Shown: positions 44,390 to 53,298 of the stretch, one piece after another | Numbering within the stretch: the stretch's first letter is position 1 | How the letters are laid out: each line of letters opens with the position of its first letter | NCBI RefSeq assembly: GCF_043099315.1 | Contig: NZ_CP170746.1 | Strand: one strand, 5' to 3' | Source: Chlorogloeopsis fritschii | Lineage (GTDB): Bacteria > Cyanobacteriota > Cyanobacteriia > Cyanobacteriales > Nostocaceae | DNA length: 64,000 bases | Notes under the pieces: generated by a model | Seen by the model: only the letters and a program-made list of their open reading frames with translations | Database searches by the model: none | What the model was told of the DNA's origin: nothing | Program-made: the position numbers and the translations under genes

Positions 44390-44800
44390 ATGATTACACC
44401 CATGCGTGTTTTTGTGTTAATTTTTAATGCTGGTACAGACAATGAGGGCATTCACACGATTCGAGTAGGCGATCGCAACAAAATTCTGATGTTCGAGTCA
44501 GAAGATGACGCCCTGCGTTTTGCTCTCATGCTGGAAGCTCAAGATTTTCCTACACCGAAAGTAGAGGCAATAGATGCTGAAGAAATAAAGGAATTTTGCC
44601 AAAGTGCTAACTACGATTGGGAAATCATCCCAGAAAACAGCGCATTAATAGTTCCCCCAGAAATCAACGTCGAAGAAACCGATTGGAAACCAGATGCTCA
44701 AGATGACTCTGTGCCCGAAAAACAGGAATCACAACAAGAACAGGAATTTTCTGATTCTGAACTTGAAAGCATACGTCGCAGATTGGAGGGATTATTGTAA
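44390..44800 (+). CDS. DUF3110 family protein
   Basis: The 136-residue soluble protein carries the cyanobacterial DUF3110 domain: MRVFVLIFNAGTDNEGIHTI, FESEDDALRFALMLEAQDFP and EIKEFCQSANYDWEII. The C-terminal third is acidic and Gln/Glu-rich with a helical end DSELESIRRRLEGLL. The ATG at 44390 has AGGA five bases upstream and is preferred over ATG at 44378. The function is unknown. Monocistronic, followed by tandem repeats and murQ. Confidence 0.85.
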   Translation: MITPMRVFVLIFNAGTDNEGIHTIRVGDRNKILMFESEDDALRFALMLEAQDFPTPKVEAIDAEEIKEFCQSANYDWEIIPENSALIVPPEINVEETDWKPDAQDDSVPEKQESQQEQEFSDSELESIRRRLEGLL

Positions 44801-44971
44801 CGCATTCCCCATACATAAATGCAGGGGCTTCCACCCTTCGATTTTGGTGATTAGTCATTTAGTCAACAGCCAATAGTAATCATTAAAATCCTTTACTCTG
44901 GATTTTGGACTGTTGACTTTTCACTCCACATCGCCGTGGATAGATGACAAATGACAAAGGACAAAGAATAA

Positions 44972-45898
44972 ATGACGAACTTGCAGGAGCGCGGGCATCT
45001 TTTAACAGAGCAGGTTAATTCAAATAGTCTTAATTTAGACCAGCTCAATACTTTAGAATTGGTGGAACTTTTTAATAGCGAAGATCAAAAAGCAGTAGCT
45101 GCGGTGGCTGCTGCTAAAGTTGAATTGGCAGAAGCGATTGAACGTACTGCCGAGTGTTTGCGCCAAGGAGGGCGTTTGTTTTATGTTGGTGCAGGCACGA
45201 GTGGTAGGCTAGGGGTGTTAGATTCTGCTGAGTGTCCACCTACTTTTTGCACGCCTCCAGAACTAGTACAGGGAATTATTGCTGGTGGTGCTGGAGCTTT
45301 GGTGCGCAGTTCTGAAGATTTGGAAGATCGCGCCCAAGATGGAGAGGCTGCGATTCAACAACGGCAAGTTACACAACTAGATGTAGTAGTAGGCATTACT
45401 GCTGGTGGTACAACACCTTTTGTTCACGGTGCAATTAATGCTGCTCGTCAAAGGGGTGCTACTACTATTTTTATTGCCTGTGTACCTGTTGAACAGGTGA
45501 GCGTAGAAGTAGATGTTGATATTCGCTTGTTAACTGGAGCGGAAATATTAGCTGGTTCTACGCGCCTCAAAGCAGGCACGGCAACAAAGCTGGCTTTAAA
45601 TATCCTTTCTACAGGTGTAATGGTACGTTTGGGCAAAGTTTATGGTAATCGCATGGTAGATGTAGCAGTTACTAATCAAAAATTACGCGATCGCGCTTTG
45701 CGAATTTTGCAAGACTTAACGGGTTTGAGTCGTGAGGCATCTGGGTTTTTACTAGAACGTAGTGGTAGATGGGTTAAATTAGCACTGTTAATGCACTGGA
45801 CTGGTTTGGAAAAAGAGGAAGGCTTAAAGCTGCTCTCAGAACATCAAGGTAATTTGAGAGCAGCAGTTGCTAGTCAAAAAAATCACAGCTCATTTTAA
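44972..45898 (+). CDS. murQ: N-acetylmuramic acid 6-phosphate etherase
   Basis: The 308-residue SIS-domain enzyme cleaves the D-lactyl ether of MurNAc-6-phosphate to GlcNAc-6-phosphate in cell-wall recycling. The start MTNLQERGHLLTEQVN is typical of MurQ. The SIS core has GAGTSGRLGVLDSAECPPTF (about 73-92), then EDLEDRAQDG and GITAGGTTPFVHGA. The C-terminal helices include GLSREASGFLLERSGR. No kinase (anmK) or permease partner lies next to it. Confidence 0.95.
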   Translation: MTNLQERGHLLTEQVNSNSLNLDQLNTLELVELFNSEDQKAVAAVAAAKVELAEAIERTAECLRQGGRLFYVGAGTSGRLGVLDSAECPPTFCTPPELVQGIIAGGAGALVRSSEDLEDRAQDGEAAIQQRQVTQLDVVVGITAGGTTPFVHGAINAARQRGATTIFIACVPVEQVSVEVDVDIRLLTGAEILAGSTRLKAGTATKLALNILSTGVMVRLGKVYGNRMVDVAVTNQKLRDRALRILQDLTGLSREASGFLLERSGRWVKLALLMHWTGLEKEEGLKLLSEHQGNLRAAVASQKNHSSF

Positions 45899-45988
45899 AG
45901 CCAAGGAGCTTAAGGTGCAGGGAGCAAAGGGAACGTGATTCATGTACCTGAAGCTCCCTTTCCTCTTAAAGTAGGCGTGTAAGTGTCT

Positions 45989-46029
45989 GCGTTCTTCTGG
46001 ATTAACGATTCGCTTATCAAGAAGAACGC
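45989..46029. repeat. Inverted repeat GCGTTCTTCT...AGAAGAACGC
   Basis: Perfect 10-bp arms with a 21-base loop between the convergent murQ and glycosyltransferase genes. No T-run follows, so I call it a repeat rather than a terminator. Confidence 0.6.
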
Positions 46030-46132
46030 AAGCCCGCTTTTTCCCTCAGTTTAATCAGAGAATTAATTCTCTGACTGGATTGCAACGAAGCGAGAGATTG
46101 AAAGATTGACAAGCTTGAAGTATTTAGAGTAG

Positions 46133-46891
46133 TTATTGACCGATCGCTTCCTTCGCAGTCAAACCATAAACTAAAGACTTTAGTGCAAACTTGGGTAAAG
46201 CCAACATTCGCCGCCAACGCCAAGGCTCTTTATACAGCCGATACAACCATTCCAAATGATTATTTCCCAACCAAGCTGGAGCACGATTTTTTGCACCAGA
46301 CCAAATATCGAAACTACCACCGACTCCTACCCAAATTGCCTGAGGACACAAATGACGGTTCTGGGCGATCCATAATTCTTGACGTGGCACACCCAAGCCG
46401 ACAAAAATCACTTGTGGTTGAATTTGAGCAAGAGTTTGTCGCAATTGTTCTGCTTCTGACTGGGAATGGAAACCCGAATGAGTACCTGCTACAAATAAAT
46501 TAGGGATGTGAGCCAGCCAATACTCTGCTGCCTTGGCAGCCACTCCAGGTGCTCCACCATAGAAAAATACTTTTGTACCTGCTCCTTGTTTTCCTATTTC
46601 TCGCAACAGTATTTCTGCTAGTTCAATTCCTGGGGTGCGTTGCACTTGTTGCCGCCGTAGCCATTGCAAAAATAAAACTACTCCTGCTCCATCTGGAATT
46701 ACTAGCTCTGCACTTTTAATTGCTTGAGCTAAGGACGGATTCTGCTCTGCTTGCATAGTCATTTCTGCATTCAGGGTGACTACATGAGTTCCCATTCCTT
46801 TTTGCAGGCGTTCTAGCAGCCAGCCTGGATAATCAGTCATGACATGAACTGGTAGCCCTAACACTGAAAATACTTTAGGCGGTTTAGACAT
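46133..46891 (-). CDS. WecG/TagA/CpsF family glycosyltransferase
   Basis: The 252-residue GT26 enzyme transfers a ManNAc-like or related sugar onto a lipid-linked acceptor, in the family, for cell-wall polymer or exopolysaccharide synthesis. Motifs: VTLNAEMTMQAEQNPSLAQA (about 37-56), VIPDGAGVV, FFYGGAPGVAAKAAEYW, VIFVGLGVPRQELWIAQN (about 165-182) and GGSFDIWSGAKNRAPAW (about 193-209). The C-terminus is rich in Trp and Arg (LEWLYRLYKEPWRWRRM) as in membrane-associated TagA. No other polysaccharide genes are adjacent. Confidence 0.9.
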   Translation of the reverse strand: MSKPPKVFSVLGLPVHVMTDYPGWLLERLQKGMGTHVVTLNAEMTMQAEQNPSLAQAIKSAELVIPDGAGVVLFLQWLRRQQVQRTPGIELAEILLREIGKQGAGTKVFFYGGAPGVAAKAAEYWLAHIPNLFVAGTHSGFHSQSEAEQLRQTLAQIQPQVIFVGLGVPRQELWIAQNRHLCPQAIWVGVGGSFDIWSGAKNRAPAWLGNNHLEWLYRLYKEPWRWRRMLALPKFALKSLVYGLTAKEAIGQ

Positions 46892-47490
46892 AGTCTATTC
46901 TTTAGTAGCCTCACACCATAAAGTTTATTGAACGATAGTTTAACAAATTTTTTTAAATAATATTATTTATTTAGATATTAGCATAAAAAAACACTCTATA
47001 AAAATGCATAAATCTATAAAGTTCTTATATTTATCATAGATTGTAAGTACATTATTACTTCAGTATACTGATGGTAACAACCATTTAATTTGTTATAAAT
47101 TAGACTAACAAACAGTAAATGCATTAAGACTAAAATATCAAGTACTAAAAAGGGGTAGAGGGCATAAAGCGTCAAAGTATATAAAAAGCAGGATCTAGTT
47201 ACTATCCCCTGCCCAGCAGTATATTGGATAGAGCTTATGTTATGTTTCATTGTGAGTTCATTGATGTAATAAAACGCAAAACAAATTAAATTGATATGAG
47301 GCATTCTTGCAACAGCTAAATAATATTCGTACAGTGATCTCCATCACTGACAGCAAGCCCAAGGATCAGGTTGGCTCTCTAACACCCTATATCTTTCTTA
47401 CAAAGAACCAAATATCTTTAAACTACACATCCTAAGACTTTTTAGTAAACTCAATTTTACAGTGAAGATTACAACGGGCAGAAATAGACA
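46892..47490. other. AT-rich intergenic region, no supported gene
   Basis: A 96-codon minus-strand frame at 47014-47304 is hydrophobic and Leu/Tyr-rich by base composition, without a ribosome site, so I do not call it. The promoter of the NarL-type regulator gene should be near 47380-47480. Confidence 0.4.
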
Positions 47491-48219
47491 ATGAGTAAAA
47501 TTCGTGTGGCATTAATTGAAGACCATGACCTTACCCGTGTAGGTATTAGAACAGCACTACAGCAAAAGGATGAAATTGAAGTTGTAGGAGAAGCTGCCAA
47601 CGCTGCTGATGGACTTAGGCTGGTAAAGATGGTACAACCGGATATTGCGATTATAGATATTGGTTTACCAGATAAAGATGGTATAGAACTGACACGAGAG
47701 GTAAAATCTGCCTTAGCTGGGGAGGAATCACCAACCAAGGTTTTGATTTTGACGCTACGAGATAACAAAGAGGCAGTGCTAGCAGCTTTTGCCGCTGGGG
47801 CAGATTCTTACTGCATGAAGGATATCAAGTTTGATAATTTGCTAGAAGCTGTGCGCGTAACTTATAACGGTAATGCCTGGATCGATCCAGCGATCGCCCG
47901 GATTGTATTGCAACAAGCTCGACAAAATCAACACAAGCCAGAAGTATTAGCAACAGATTCTAAAACAATAACCACACCTCAAACTTTGGAAACGGTCGAG
48001 AACAATGAAGAGATGATCGATCCCTATACCCTGACAGAAAGGGAATTAGAAGTATTGCAGTTGATTGTTGAAGGTTGCAGCAATGCTGTAATTGCAGAAA
48101 GGCTTTATATCACGGTAGGGACAGTAAAAACTCATGTTCGTAATATTTTAAACAAGCTATGTGCTGACGATCGCACCCAGGCAGCAGTCCGGGCATTGCG
48201 TTCTGGATTAGTTGGATAG
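47491..48219 (+). CDS. NarL/FixJ-family response regulator
   Basis: The 242-residue regulator has a REC domain with acidic pocket EDHD (10-13), phosphoacceptor Asp56 in IAIIDIGLPD and Lys in CMKDIKF, and a C-terminal LuxR-type helix-turn-helix LTERELEVLQLIVEG...TVGTVKTHVRNIL (about 177-220). A 30-residue Thr/Glu-rich linker joins them. The cognate kinase is not next to it. It precedes the PP2C phosphatase gene by about 170 bases on the same strand and may function in the same circuit (inference). Confidence 0.92.
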   Translation: MSKIRVALIEDHDLTRVGIRTALQQKDEIEVVGEAANAADGLRLVKMVQPDIAIIDIGLPDKDGIELTREVKSALAGEESPTKVLILTLRDNKEAVLAAFAAGADSYCMKDIKFDNLLEAVRVTYNGNAWIDPAIARIVLQQARQNQHKPEVLATDSKTITTPQTLETVENNEEMIDPYTLTERELEVLQLIVEGCSNAVIAERLYITVGTVKTHVRNILNKLCADDRTQAAVRALRSGLVG

Positions 48220-48390
48220 ACTAGATTTTTGGTGTGGTTACTCTTGAGGAGAATATGCGTAAATTTACCACTACAAGAAAAAATATGTGTTAAAAAAGAA
48301 TTGTTTATTTTGAATTTGGTCTATCTAAATATTTATTGATGGTCAAATGTAATTTAAATTACACAAATTTGCTGTCTAAATATCCGAAAA

Positions 48391-50073
48391 ATGAAGTCAC
48401 CTATGACCGAGACAGATTTAGCAAAACTTAAACTGATGGTGGTAGATGACGAACCGGATAACTTAGAGTTGCTCTACCGCACTTTTAGACGAGATTTTCA
48501 AGTATATAAAGCAACTAATGCCCTGGGTGCTTTTGACATTCTAGATAAAGAAGGCGAAATGGCCATAATTATCTCTGACCAAAGAATGCCAAACATGAAT
48601 GGTACAGAGTTTCTCAGGCTAACAGTGGAGCGCTTTCCTGATACAATTCGCATTTTGCTAACGGGGTTTACTGATGTTGAGGATTTGGTAGATGCGATTA
48701 ATTCCGGTCAGGTTTTCAAATATATTACCAAACCCTGGAAACCTGACCAGTTAAGGATAATTGTCCAGCAAGCAGTAGATACATATCGTGTAGTCAAAAA
48801 ACGCACTCAAGAGTTAAGTCGTGCTTTGCGGCGAGAATCTTTATTTAATGCAGTGACAACAGCAATTCGAGAGTCACCAGACTACTCTAGTATGCTGCAA
48901 AAGATTGTTGACATCATCGGTCAGACTTTTGAAACTAGTTATTGTTTGCTTAGACCAATAGAAAATAATTGTCTGACATCAGACGAGTTTTCTTACCTCA
49001 GTTCCAAAACTCCTTTTTCTGACTTATCTCTCGCTCCCAATAACTTAATTGAACAAGTTCTAGCCAGCCATGATTACCAACACAATCAATGCACCCATCA
49101 AAATGGGCTGTGTTACCAGCTAGCTGTACCACTTACCTACCAGCAACACCTACTTGCAGTTATTGCTCTGTTTGAGTGGGAACGCGATCGCCCATGGCAA
49201 GAGGAAGATATTGAGCTTGTAACAGGAGTTGCCGAACAAGCAGCTTTAGCTCTGTCTCAAGCCAAACTCTACCAGAGCCTTCAGGAAAAGCAAGCACAGA
49301 TCCGGGCAGAACTAGAGGTTGCTCGTCAAATTCAAAACAACCTGCTGCGTCAAAGCTTACCTGAGATTCAAGGTGCCAAGGTACAAGCCTGTTGTTATCC
49401 CGCTCGTGAAGTAGGAGGAGATTTTTTTGAAGTATTTGTTCATCCCCAAGGCGATTTGTGGATAGCAGTGGGTGATGTTTCTGGTAAAGGTGTGCCAGCT
49501 GCTTTATTTATGACGAGTGTAATTTCGGTATTGCGCCGTGAATTATCTCAACAAACGCCAGCAATGCCGAATGCAGTGATGGAAAATCTCAACCATGCCC
49601 TAGCAGAGGACTTAATAAGTAACAATTGCTTTATTACCCTCTTCTTGGCTCGATATACTCCTGCCACTGGGGAATTGGTTTATGCAAATGCCGGGCACAT
49701 ATATCCTCTACTATGGTCTCGCAAAGCCTTAACAGAAAACCCTAATTATCTTAAGATTCGTGGTATTCCTTTGGGAATTTTACCTAAGTGGCAAGCAGCC
49801 TTCGGTCAATTGTTTCTCACTTCCGGAGAAACTCTATTACTAACAAGTGATGGTATTACTGAAGCAACTGTTCTCAAAAATATAGATTCATTAGAACAAT
49901 CAAACAATGGTATCAAGCTAAGTCAACGTTCGATGCTGAATCAAGATGGGCTTTGGCAACTTTTGCAACAGGAAACTCAACCACTTTCTCTCAACAGTTT
50001 ACTAGCTCGCATCCAAGCTGACAACCACGTTCAAGAAGATGATCAAACAATACTCTCACTAGAGGTTTTATAA
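48391..50073 (+). CDS. Response regulator with GAF and PP2C (SpoIIE/RsbU-type) phosphatase domains
   Basis: This 560-residue protein begins with a REC domain (about 10-130; phosphoacceptor Asp in IIISDQRMPNMNG, Lys in ITKPW). A GAF-like domain follows (about 150-295), then a coiled linker and a SpoIIE-type serine phosphatase (about 330-560) with VGGDFFEVF, VGDVSGKGVPAALFM, NAGHIYPLLW, LTSDGITEA and EDDQTILSLEV. RsbU-type phosphatases dephosphorylate an anti-anti-sigma (STAS) protein. The next gene, overlapping in spacing by three bases, encodes the RsbW-like kinase, so both probably form a partner-switching module driven by an upstream kinase. Confidence 0.92.
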   Translation: MKSPMTETDLAKLKLMVVDDEPDNLELLYRTFRRDFQVYKATNALGAFDILDKEGEMAIIISDQRMPNMNGTEFLRLTVERFPDTIRILLTGFTDVEDLVDAINSGQVFKYITKPWKPDQLRIIVQQAVDTYRVVKKRTQELSRALRRESLFNAVTTAIRESPDYSSMLQKIVDIIGQTFETSYCLLRPIENNCLTSDEFSYLSSKTPFSDLSLAPNNLIEQVLASHDYQHNQCTHQNGLCYQLAVPLTYQQHLLAVIALFEWERDRPWQEEDIELVTGVAEQAALALSQAKLYQSLQEKQAQIRAELEVARQIQNNLLRQSLPEIQGAKVQACCYPAREVGGDFFEVFVHPQGDLWIAVGDVSGKGVPAALFMTSVISVLRRELSQQTPAMPNAVMENLNHALAEDLISNNCFITLFLARYTPATGELVYANAGHIYPLLWSRKALTENPNYLKIRGIPLGILPKWQAAFGQLFLTSGETLLLTSDGITEATVLKNIDSLEQSNNGIKLSQRSMLNQDGLWQLLQQETQPLSLNSLLARIQADNHVQEDDQTILSLEVL

Positions 50074-50076
50074 GTA

Positions 50077-50508
50077 ATGAAAAGTGAGCTGAATGTACCA
50101 AGTGACTTAAAGTTTCTAAGCATCGTAGAAAATTGGTTGTTAGGATGCTTGGAAGTTAAACTCAAAGAATCTATTGATTGGCCGAGGCAATCGAGTCGGT
50201 TACGGTTAGCTTTAGTAGAAGCTTATTCCAACGTGGTACGTCATGCCCATAAAGATCAGCCTTGTTTGCCAGTGTTAATTCGTTTGGAACTCAAAGAGCG
50301 CGATATTGCCGTCGAAATTTGGGATCGCGGTGAAGGTTTCGATTTATCTGATTATTTGGCTCCCGATCCGACAGATAAACAAGAAGGTGGTTATGGTTGG
50401 CTAATTATGCATCGTCTGATGGACAGGGTGGAGTATCAGTTGCAGGTAAATGGTGGAAACTGTTTGAAGTTAGAAGTATCTCTGCCAGAATCTGTTTCAA
50501 CTGTTTAA
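50077..50508 (+). CDS. Anti-sigma regulatory factor / RsbW-like serine kinase
   Basis: The 143-residue HATPase_c_2 protein has the N-box LRLALVEAYSNVVRHAHKD (about 46-64), G1 IWDRGEGFDL (about 88-97) and G2 GGYGWLIMHRLMDRVEY. Such proteins sequester a sigma factor or phosphorylate a STAS antagonist. Three bases separate it from the phosphatase stop codon, so translation is coupled. No STAS gene is adjacent, so the third partner must be encoded elsewhere. Confidence 0.9.
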   Translation: MKSELNVPSDLKFLSIVENWLLGCLEVKLKESIDWPRQSSRLRLALVEAYSNVVRHAHKDQPCLPVLIRLELKERDIAVEIWDRGEGFDLSDYLAPDPTDKQEGGYGWLIMHRLMDRVEYQLQVNGGNCLKLEVSLPESVSTV

Positions 50509-50529
50509 CAAGATTTTTAATTTGTAAAG

Positions 50530-50576
50530 AGCCGGAGGCTCTAGTTCTCGTTACCAGGTTGAACCGGGTAACGAGG
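50530..50576. repeat. CTCGTTACCAGGTT hairpin repeat, copy 2 (inverted)
   Basis: GAGCCGGAGGCTCTAGTTCTCGTTACCAGG-type ends (run longer than shown in pieces) mirror copy 1 at 42007-42052: the same AGCC..GAGGCTC block and CTCGTTACCAGGTTGAACC hairpin. It lies just downstream of the RsbW-like gene. Confidence 0.75.
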
Positions 50577-50672
50577 GTTTGTGGGCTGTTGCCTGGTGGC
50601 TGTTGGTAGGAGTCTTGATGTGAATGTAAAAGACTTTTAACCCTGTCACCTGTCCTCTGTCACCTGTTATAC

Positions 50673-51587
50673 TTACCGGGCTGTAGCTGGAAACTTTTTC
50701 ACTAAATCGTCTCCAGGAATAACAGTAGTATAAAAAACATAGTTATTATTAGTTACGTAGCGACGGTCTTGTTTAACTATTGCCATGAACTCTCGATGTC
50801 CTTGGCGCATACGTCCTACTAAACAACCTGCACTAGCATTTTTAATATCATTACTAGGAGCATCATAGCCCCAGTGTTGATTAACCAAGAAAAGACCTGT
50901 ATCTAGTTTATCGCCAGTTCGTTTAAAGTCTTTGTTGAAATCGCGGCAAACGGTGATTGGTGCAACTTGTATTAATGCTTCGTGACGATCTGCGTTGCCA
51001 TGATAACCAACTGCCCAAGCTTTGTATTGTCCAAACTGAATTCTGGCAGCACCAGCCCGATTCATTGGCTTGTAGGTGTAATAAGCGCCTGGTTCTGTGG
51101 TAGCTTGCCAGTGATCTACTATTTTGGGCACACCATCAACTATTTCGATGACAATCCGTCTGTCGTTAAATTCGTTTTTGTTGTCTTTGTTAAGGCTTCC
51201 GTCTCCGTTCATTCCCTCTACATAAGTAATGTTGTATTCTTTTAACCCAGTGAAAACTTGATAATTCATTGCCTGCATATATTTCACAATCCTGCTGGCA
51301 AGATCGTTACTTAGCTTTAAGGGAGGTTTGGGAAGATCCTCTGGTTTGGTTTCAATCAATTTTTTGGCTGTTTCTGCTCCGATAAAGTCTGTTTCTGTGG
51401 TGTTTGTGAGAGATTGAAATTTTTTGAGTGCGGCAACAGAAATAGGCCCAAATTTGCCATCGGCTGGAGGTTCAAGCAAGCCTAAGCCAATTAATAATAT
51501 CTGAATCTGACGAGCCAACTCTGCATCATCAGCGATCGCTTCCAAGCCATATTTAGTATCCGTCCCTAAAAATTCTTGTAGTTTCAT
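50673..51587 (-). CDS. Peptidoglycan-binding protein with an L,D-transpeptidase-like C-terminal region
   Basis: The 304-residue protein has an N-terminal PG_binding_1-like unit (about 27-80: LARQIQILLIGLGLLEPPAD, GPISVAALKKFQ) and a C-terminal catalytic-looking region (about 140-290) with HWGYDAPSNDIKNASAGCLV and GRMRQGHREFM. The SAGC...R and upstream His echo YkuD-type L,D-transpeptidases or related amidases, but the fit is incomplete. There is no signal peptide. A cell-wall lytic or cross-linking role is possible. It starts at 51587 with MKLQEFLG. Confidence 0.65.
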   Translation of the reverse strand: MKLQEFLGTDTKYGLEAIADDAELARQIQILLIGLGLLEPPADGKFGPISVAALKKFQSLTNTTETDFIGAETAKKLIETKPEDLPKPPLKLSNDLASRIVKYMQAMNYQVFTGLKEYNITYVEGMNGDGSLNKDNKNEFNDRRIVIEIVDGVPKIVDHWQATTEPGAYYTYKPMNRAGAARIQFGQYKAWAVGYHGNADRHEALIQVAPITVCRDFNKDFKRTGDKLDTGLFLVNQHWGYDAPSNDIKNASAGCLVGRMRQGHREFMAIVKQDRRYVTNNNYVFYTTVIPGDDLVKKFPATAR

Positions 51588-52030
51588 TTCACGCTTTCTC
51601 CTCAGCGGTTGATCTGAAAGTTACTGAAAATAGATTTTGTGTAGTCATGTCTTTTCCTACAGCAATTAACCTGCAAATTTCTGAAAGTTAATTTCTTGCA
51701 AGATTATTGCTTAGGTAGGACATATAGTTAAATTTATTACTTTAATTTCTGCAATACTATTGTTCTACGCAAAATAAAATCTAGTGTTATTACTTAAATA
51801 TTTGTAATAAATATAGTGAGTAGTATTAGGGGATTAGGGGCTAGGGGCTAGAGGCTAGGGACTAGGGACAAGGGGAATTGGGGACAAGGAGTAAAGAGGA
51901 GTGAGAGTACCAGAGAGGGAAAGTATGAGGGAAGAATGCACCCTCGCTCCCTCACTCCCTCACTCTCCCCTTCTCCCCCTCCCAGTGTCCTCTTTCCCGA
52001 ATCCCCGCTCCCCAGTCACCAGTACCCAAC
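51588..52030. other. Intergenic region rich in GGGGCTA and CTCCCTCA tandem repeats
   Basis: GGGGATTA/GGGGCTA/GAGGCTA units occupy 51828-51870; pyrimidine-rich CTCCCTCA and CCCCTTCTCC units run 51940-51990. No gene is seen. The promoter of the peptidoglycan-binding gene must lie in 51600-51780. Confidence 0.6.
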
Positions 52031-53125
52031 TTAACTTCTCACGAATCGCCGGAAGGTATTTTTGACAGTCAACCAGTTGCTGGCAATGGGCATTCGCCAA
52101 CCAGTACTAAAAGCGCGATCGGTAATTTTTAAACCTGGAGGTGCTTGTCGTCGTTTAAATTCTGCGCGGGCTACCATTTGAATTACTCTATCTACAACTA
52201 CCGGATCGTGTCCATTTGCAATAATTTGAGCAGGTGATTGGTGATTTTCGATCAGGCGTTGCAAGATGTCATCTAAGACATCATAGGGAGGTAAAGAATC
52301 TTGATCGACTTGATTAGGTTTGAGTTCAGCACTAGGCGGTTTAGACAAGACGTTTTGAGGAATTATTTCGCCATCACGATTTAACCAATGGCAAATTGCA
52401 TAAACGCGGGTTTTGGGAACGTCGGCAATCACTGCTAATCCGCCATTCATATCGCCGTAGAGGGTACAGTAACCGACTGCCATTTCTGATTTGTTGCCTG
52501 TAGACAGCAGAAGATAGCCAAATTTGTTAGAAATTGCCATCAACAAATTACCCCGAATCCGGGATTGAATATTTTCCTCGGCAAGTCCAAATTCGGTGTT
52601 GGCAAACAAGTCTGCTAAGGTTTTGTCATATGCTTGCATTAAATTCCTGATCGGCAGGGTTGTAGTTTTGATACCAAGATTCTCTGCTAAAGCCAAAGCA
52701 TCTTGGATGGAATGCTCGGAACTGTAGGGCGAAGGCATCAGCACACCAAAGACATTTTCTTTACCTAGTGCTGCTGTGGCGATCGCAGCCACGAGTGATG
52801 AATCAACTCCACCGCTCAAACCCAGAACTACTTTGGAAAAGCCACACTTGCGGACATAATCCTGTACGCCCAAAACTAAAGCTTGCCAAATTTCTTCTTC
52901 TTCGCACTCATACTTGGGTGCAATAGAACTTAGCTGTAAATCCCGCTCCTCTTCGTCAAAATCTATGATTACTAAGTCGGTTTGAAAACCGTGGGCACGA
53001 CAAACAATTTCACCTTGCCGATTCAATGCAAAACTTCTGCCATCAAAAATTAAGTCATCATTGCCACCCACTTGGTTATTATAAATAATTGGTTGCTGAA
53101 AACGCATCGCACTATGACTGAGCAT
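52031..53125 (-). CDS. nadE: NAD+ synthetase, truncated: glutaminase domain missing
   Basis: The 364-residue ORF matches glutamine-dependent NAD+ synthetase from near the end of its nitrilase-like domain (NQVGGNDDLIFDGRSFALN) through a full synthetase domain with P-loop LGLSGGVDSSL (about 102-112), GNLLMAISNKFGYLLLSTGN, GGLAVIADVPKT and the C-terminal FSTGWRMPIASNW. Upstream in the same frame PYTVNKQRFREAML is still family-like, and homology stops about 10 bases before the 128-bp hairpin at 53171-53298. About 200 residues, including the glutaminase catalytic triad, are lost. The protein could still use free ammonia, or be a pseudogene. The downstream end is intact. Confidence 0.82.
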   Translation of the reverse strand: MLSHSAMRFQQPIIYNNQVGGNDDLIFDGRSFALNRQGEIVCRAHGFQTDLVIIDFDEEERDLQLSSIAPKYECEEEEIWQALVLGVQDYVRKCGFSKVVLGLSGGVDSSLVAAIATAALGKENVFGVLMPSPYSSEHSIQDALALAENLGIKTTTLPIRNLMQAYDKTLADLFANTEFGLAEENIQSRIRGNLLMAISNKFGYLLLSTGNKSEMAVGYCTLYGDMNGGLAVIADVPKTRVYAICHWLNRDGEIIPQNVLSKPPSAELKPNQVDQDSLPPYDVLDDILQRLIENHQSPAQIIANGHDPVVVDRVIQMVARAEFKRRQAPPGLKITDRAFSTGWRMPIASNWLTVKNTFRRFVRS

Positions 53126-53170
53126 TGCTTCGCGAAATCGCTGTTTATTGACAGTGTAGGGAACCCAACT

Positions 53171-53298
53171 AGGTGCTGAACTAGGCAGAGAGTCTTGGTT
53201 TTAACCTTAGCAATACGTAACTGAACGAAGTAACAGGCAAAAAACGTCATTGATCGCTAAGGTTAAAACCAAGACTCGCTGTGCCTAGTTCAGCACCT
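53171..53298. repeat. Long inverted repeat (17 + 21 bp stem) at the nadE break
   Basis: AGGTGCTGAACTAGGCA (53171-53187) and AGTCTTGGTTTTAACCTTAG plus C (53191-53211) are perfectly mirrored by GCTAAGGTTAAAACCAAGAC plus T (53256-53276) and TGCCTAGTTCAGCACCT (53282-53298). Only 3- and 5-base bulges interrupt the stem; the loop is 44 bases. It resembles a MITE or a highly structured RNA hairpin. Confidence 0.85.

Noticed and set aside
47014..47304. 96-codon hydrophobic minus-strand frame
   Set aside because: Very AT-rich, composition follows base content, no ribosome site and no recognisable motif.
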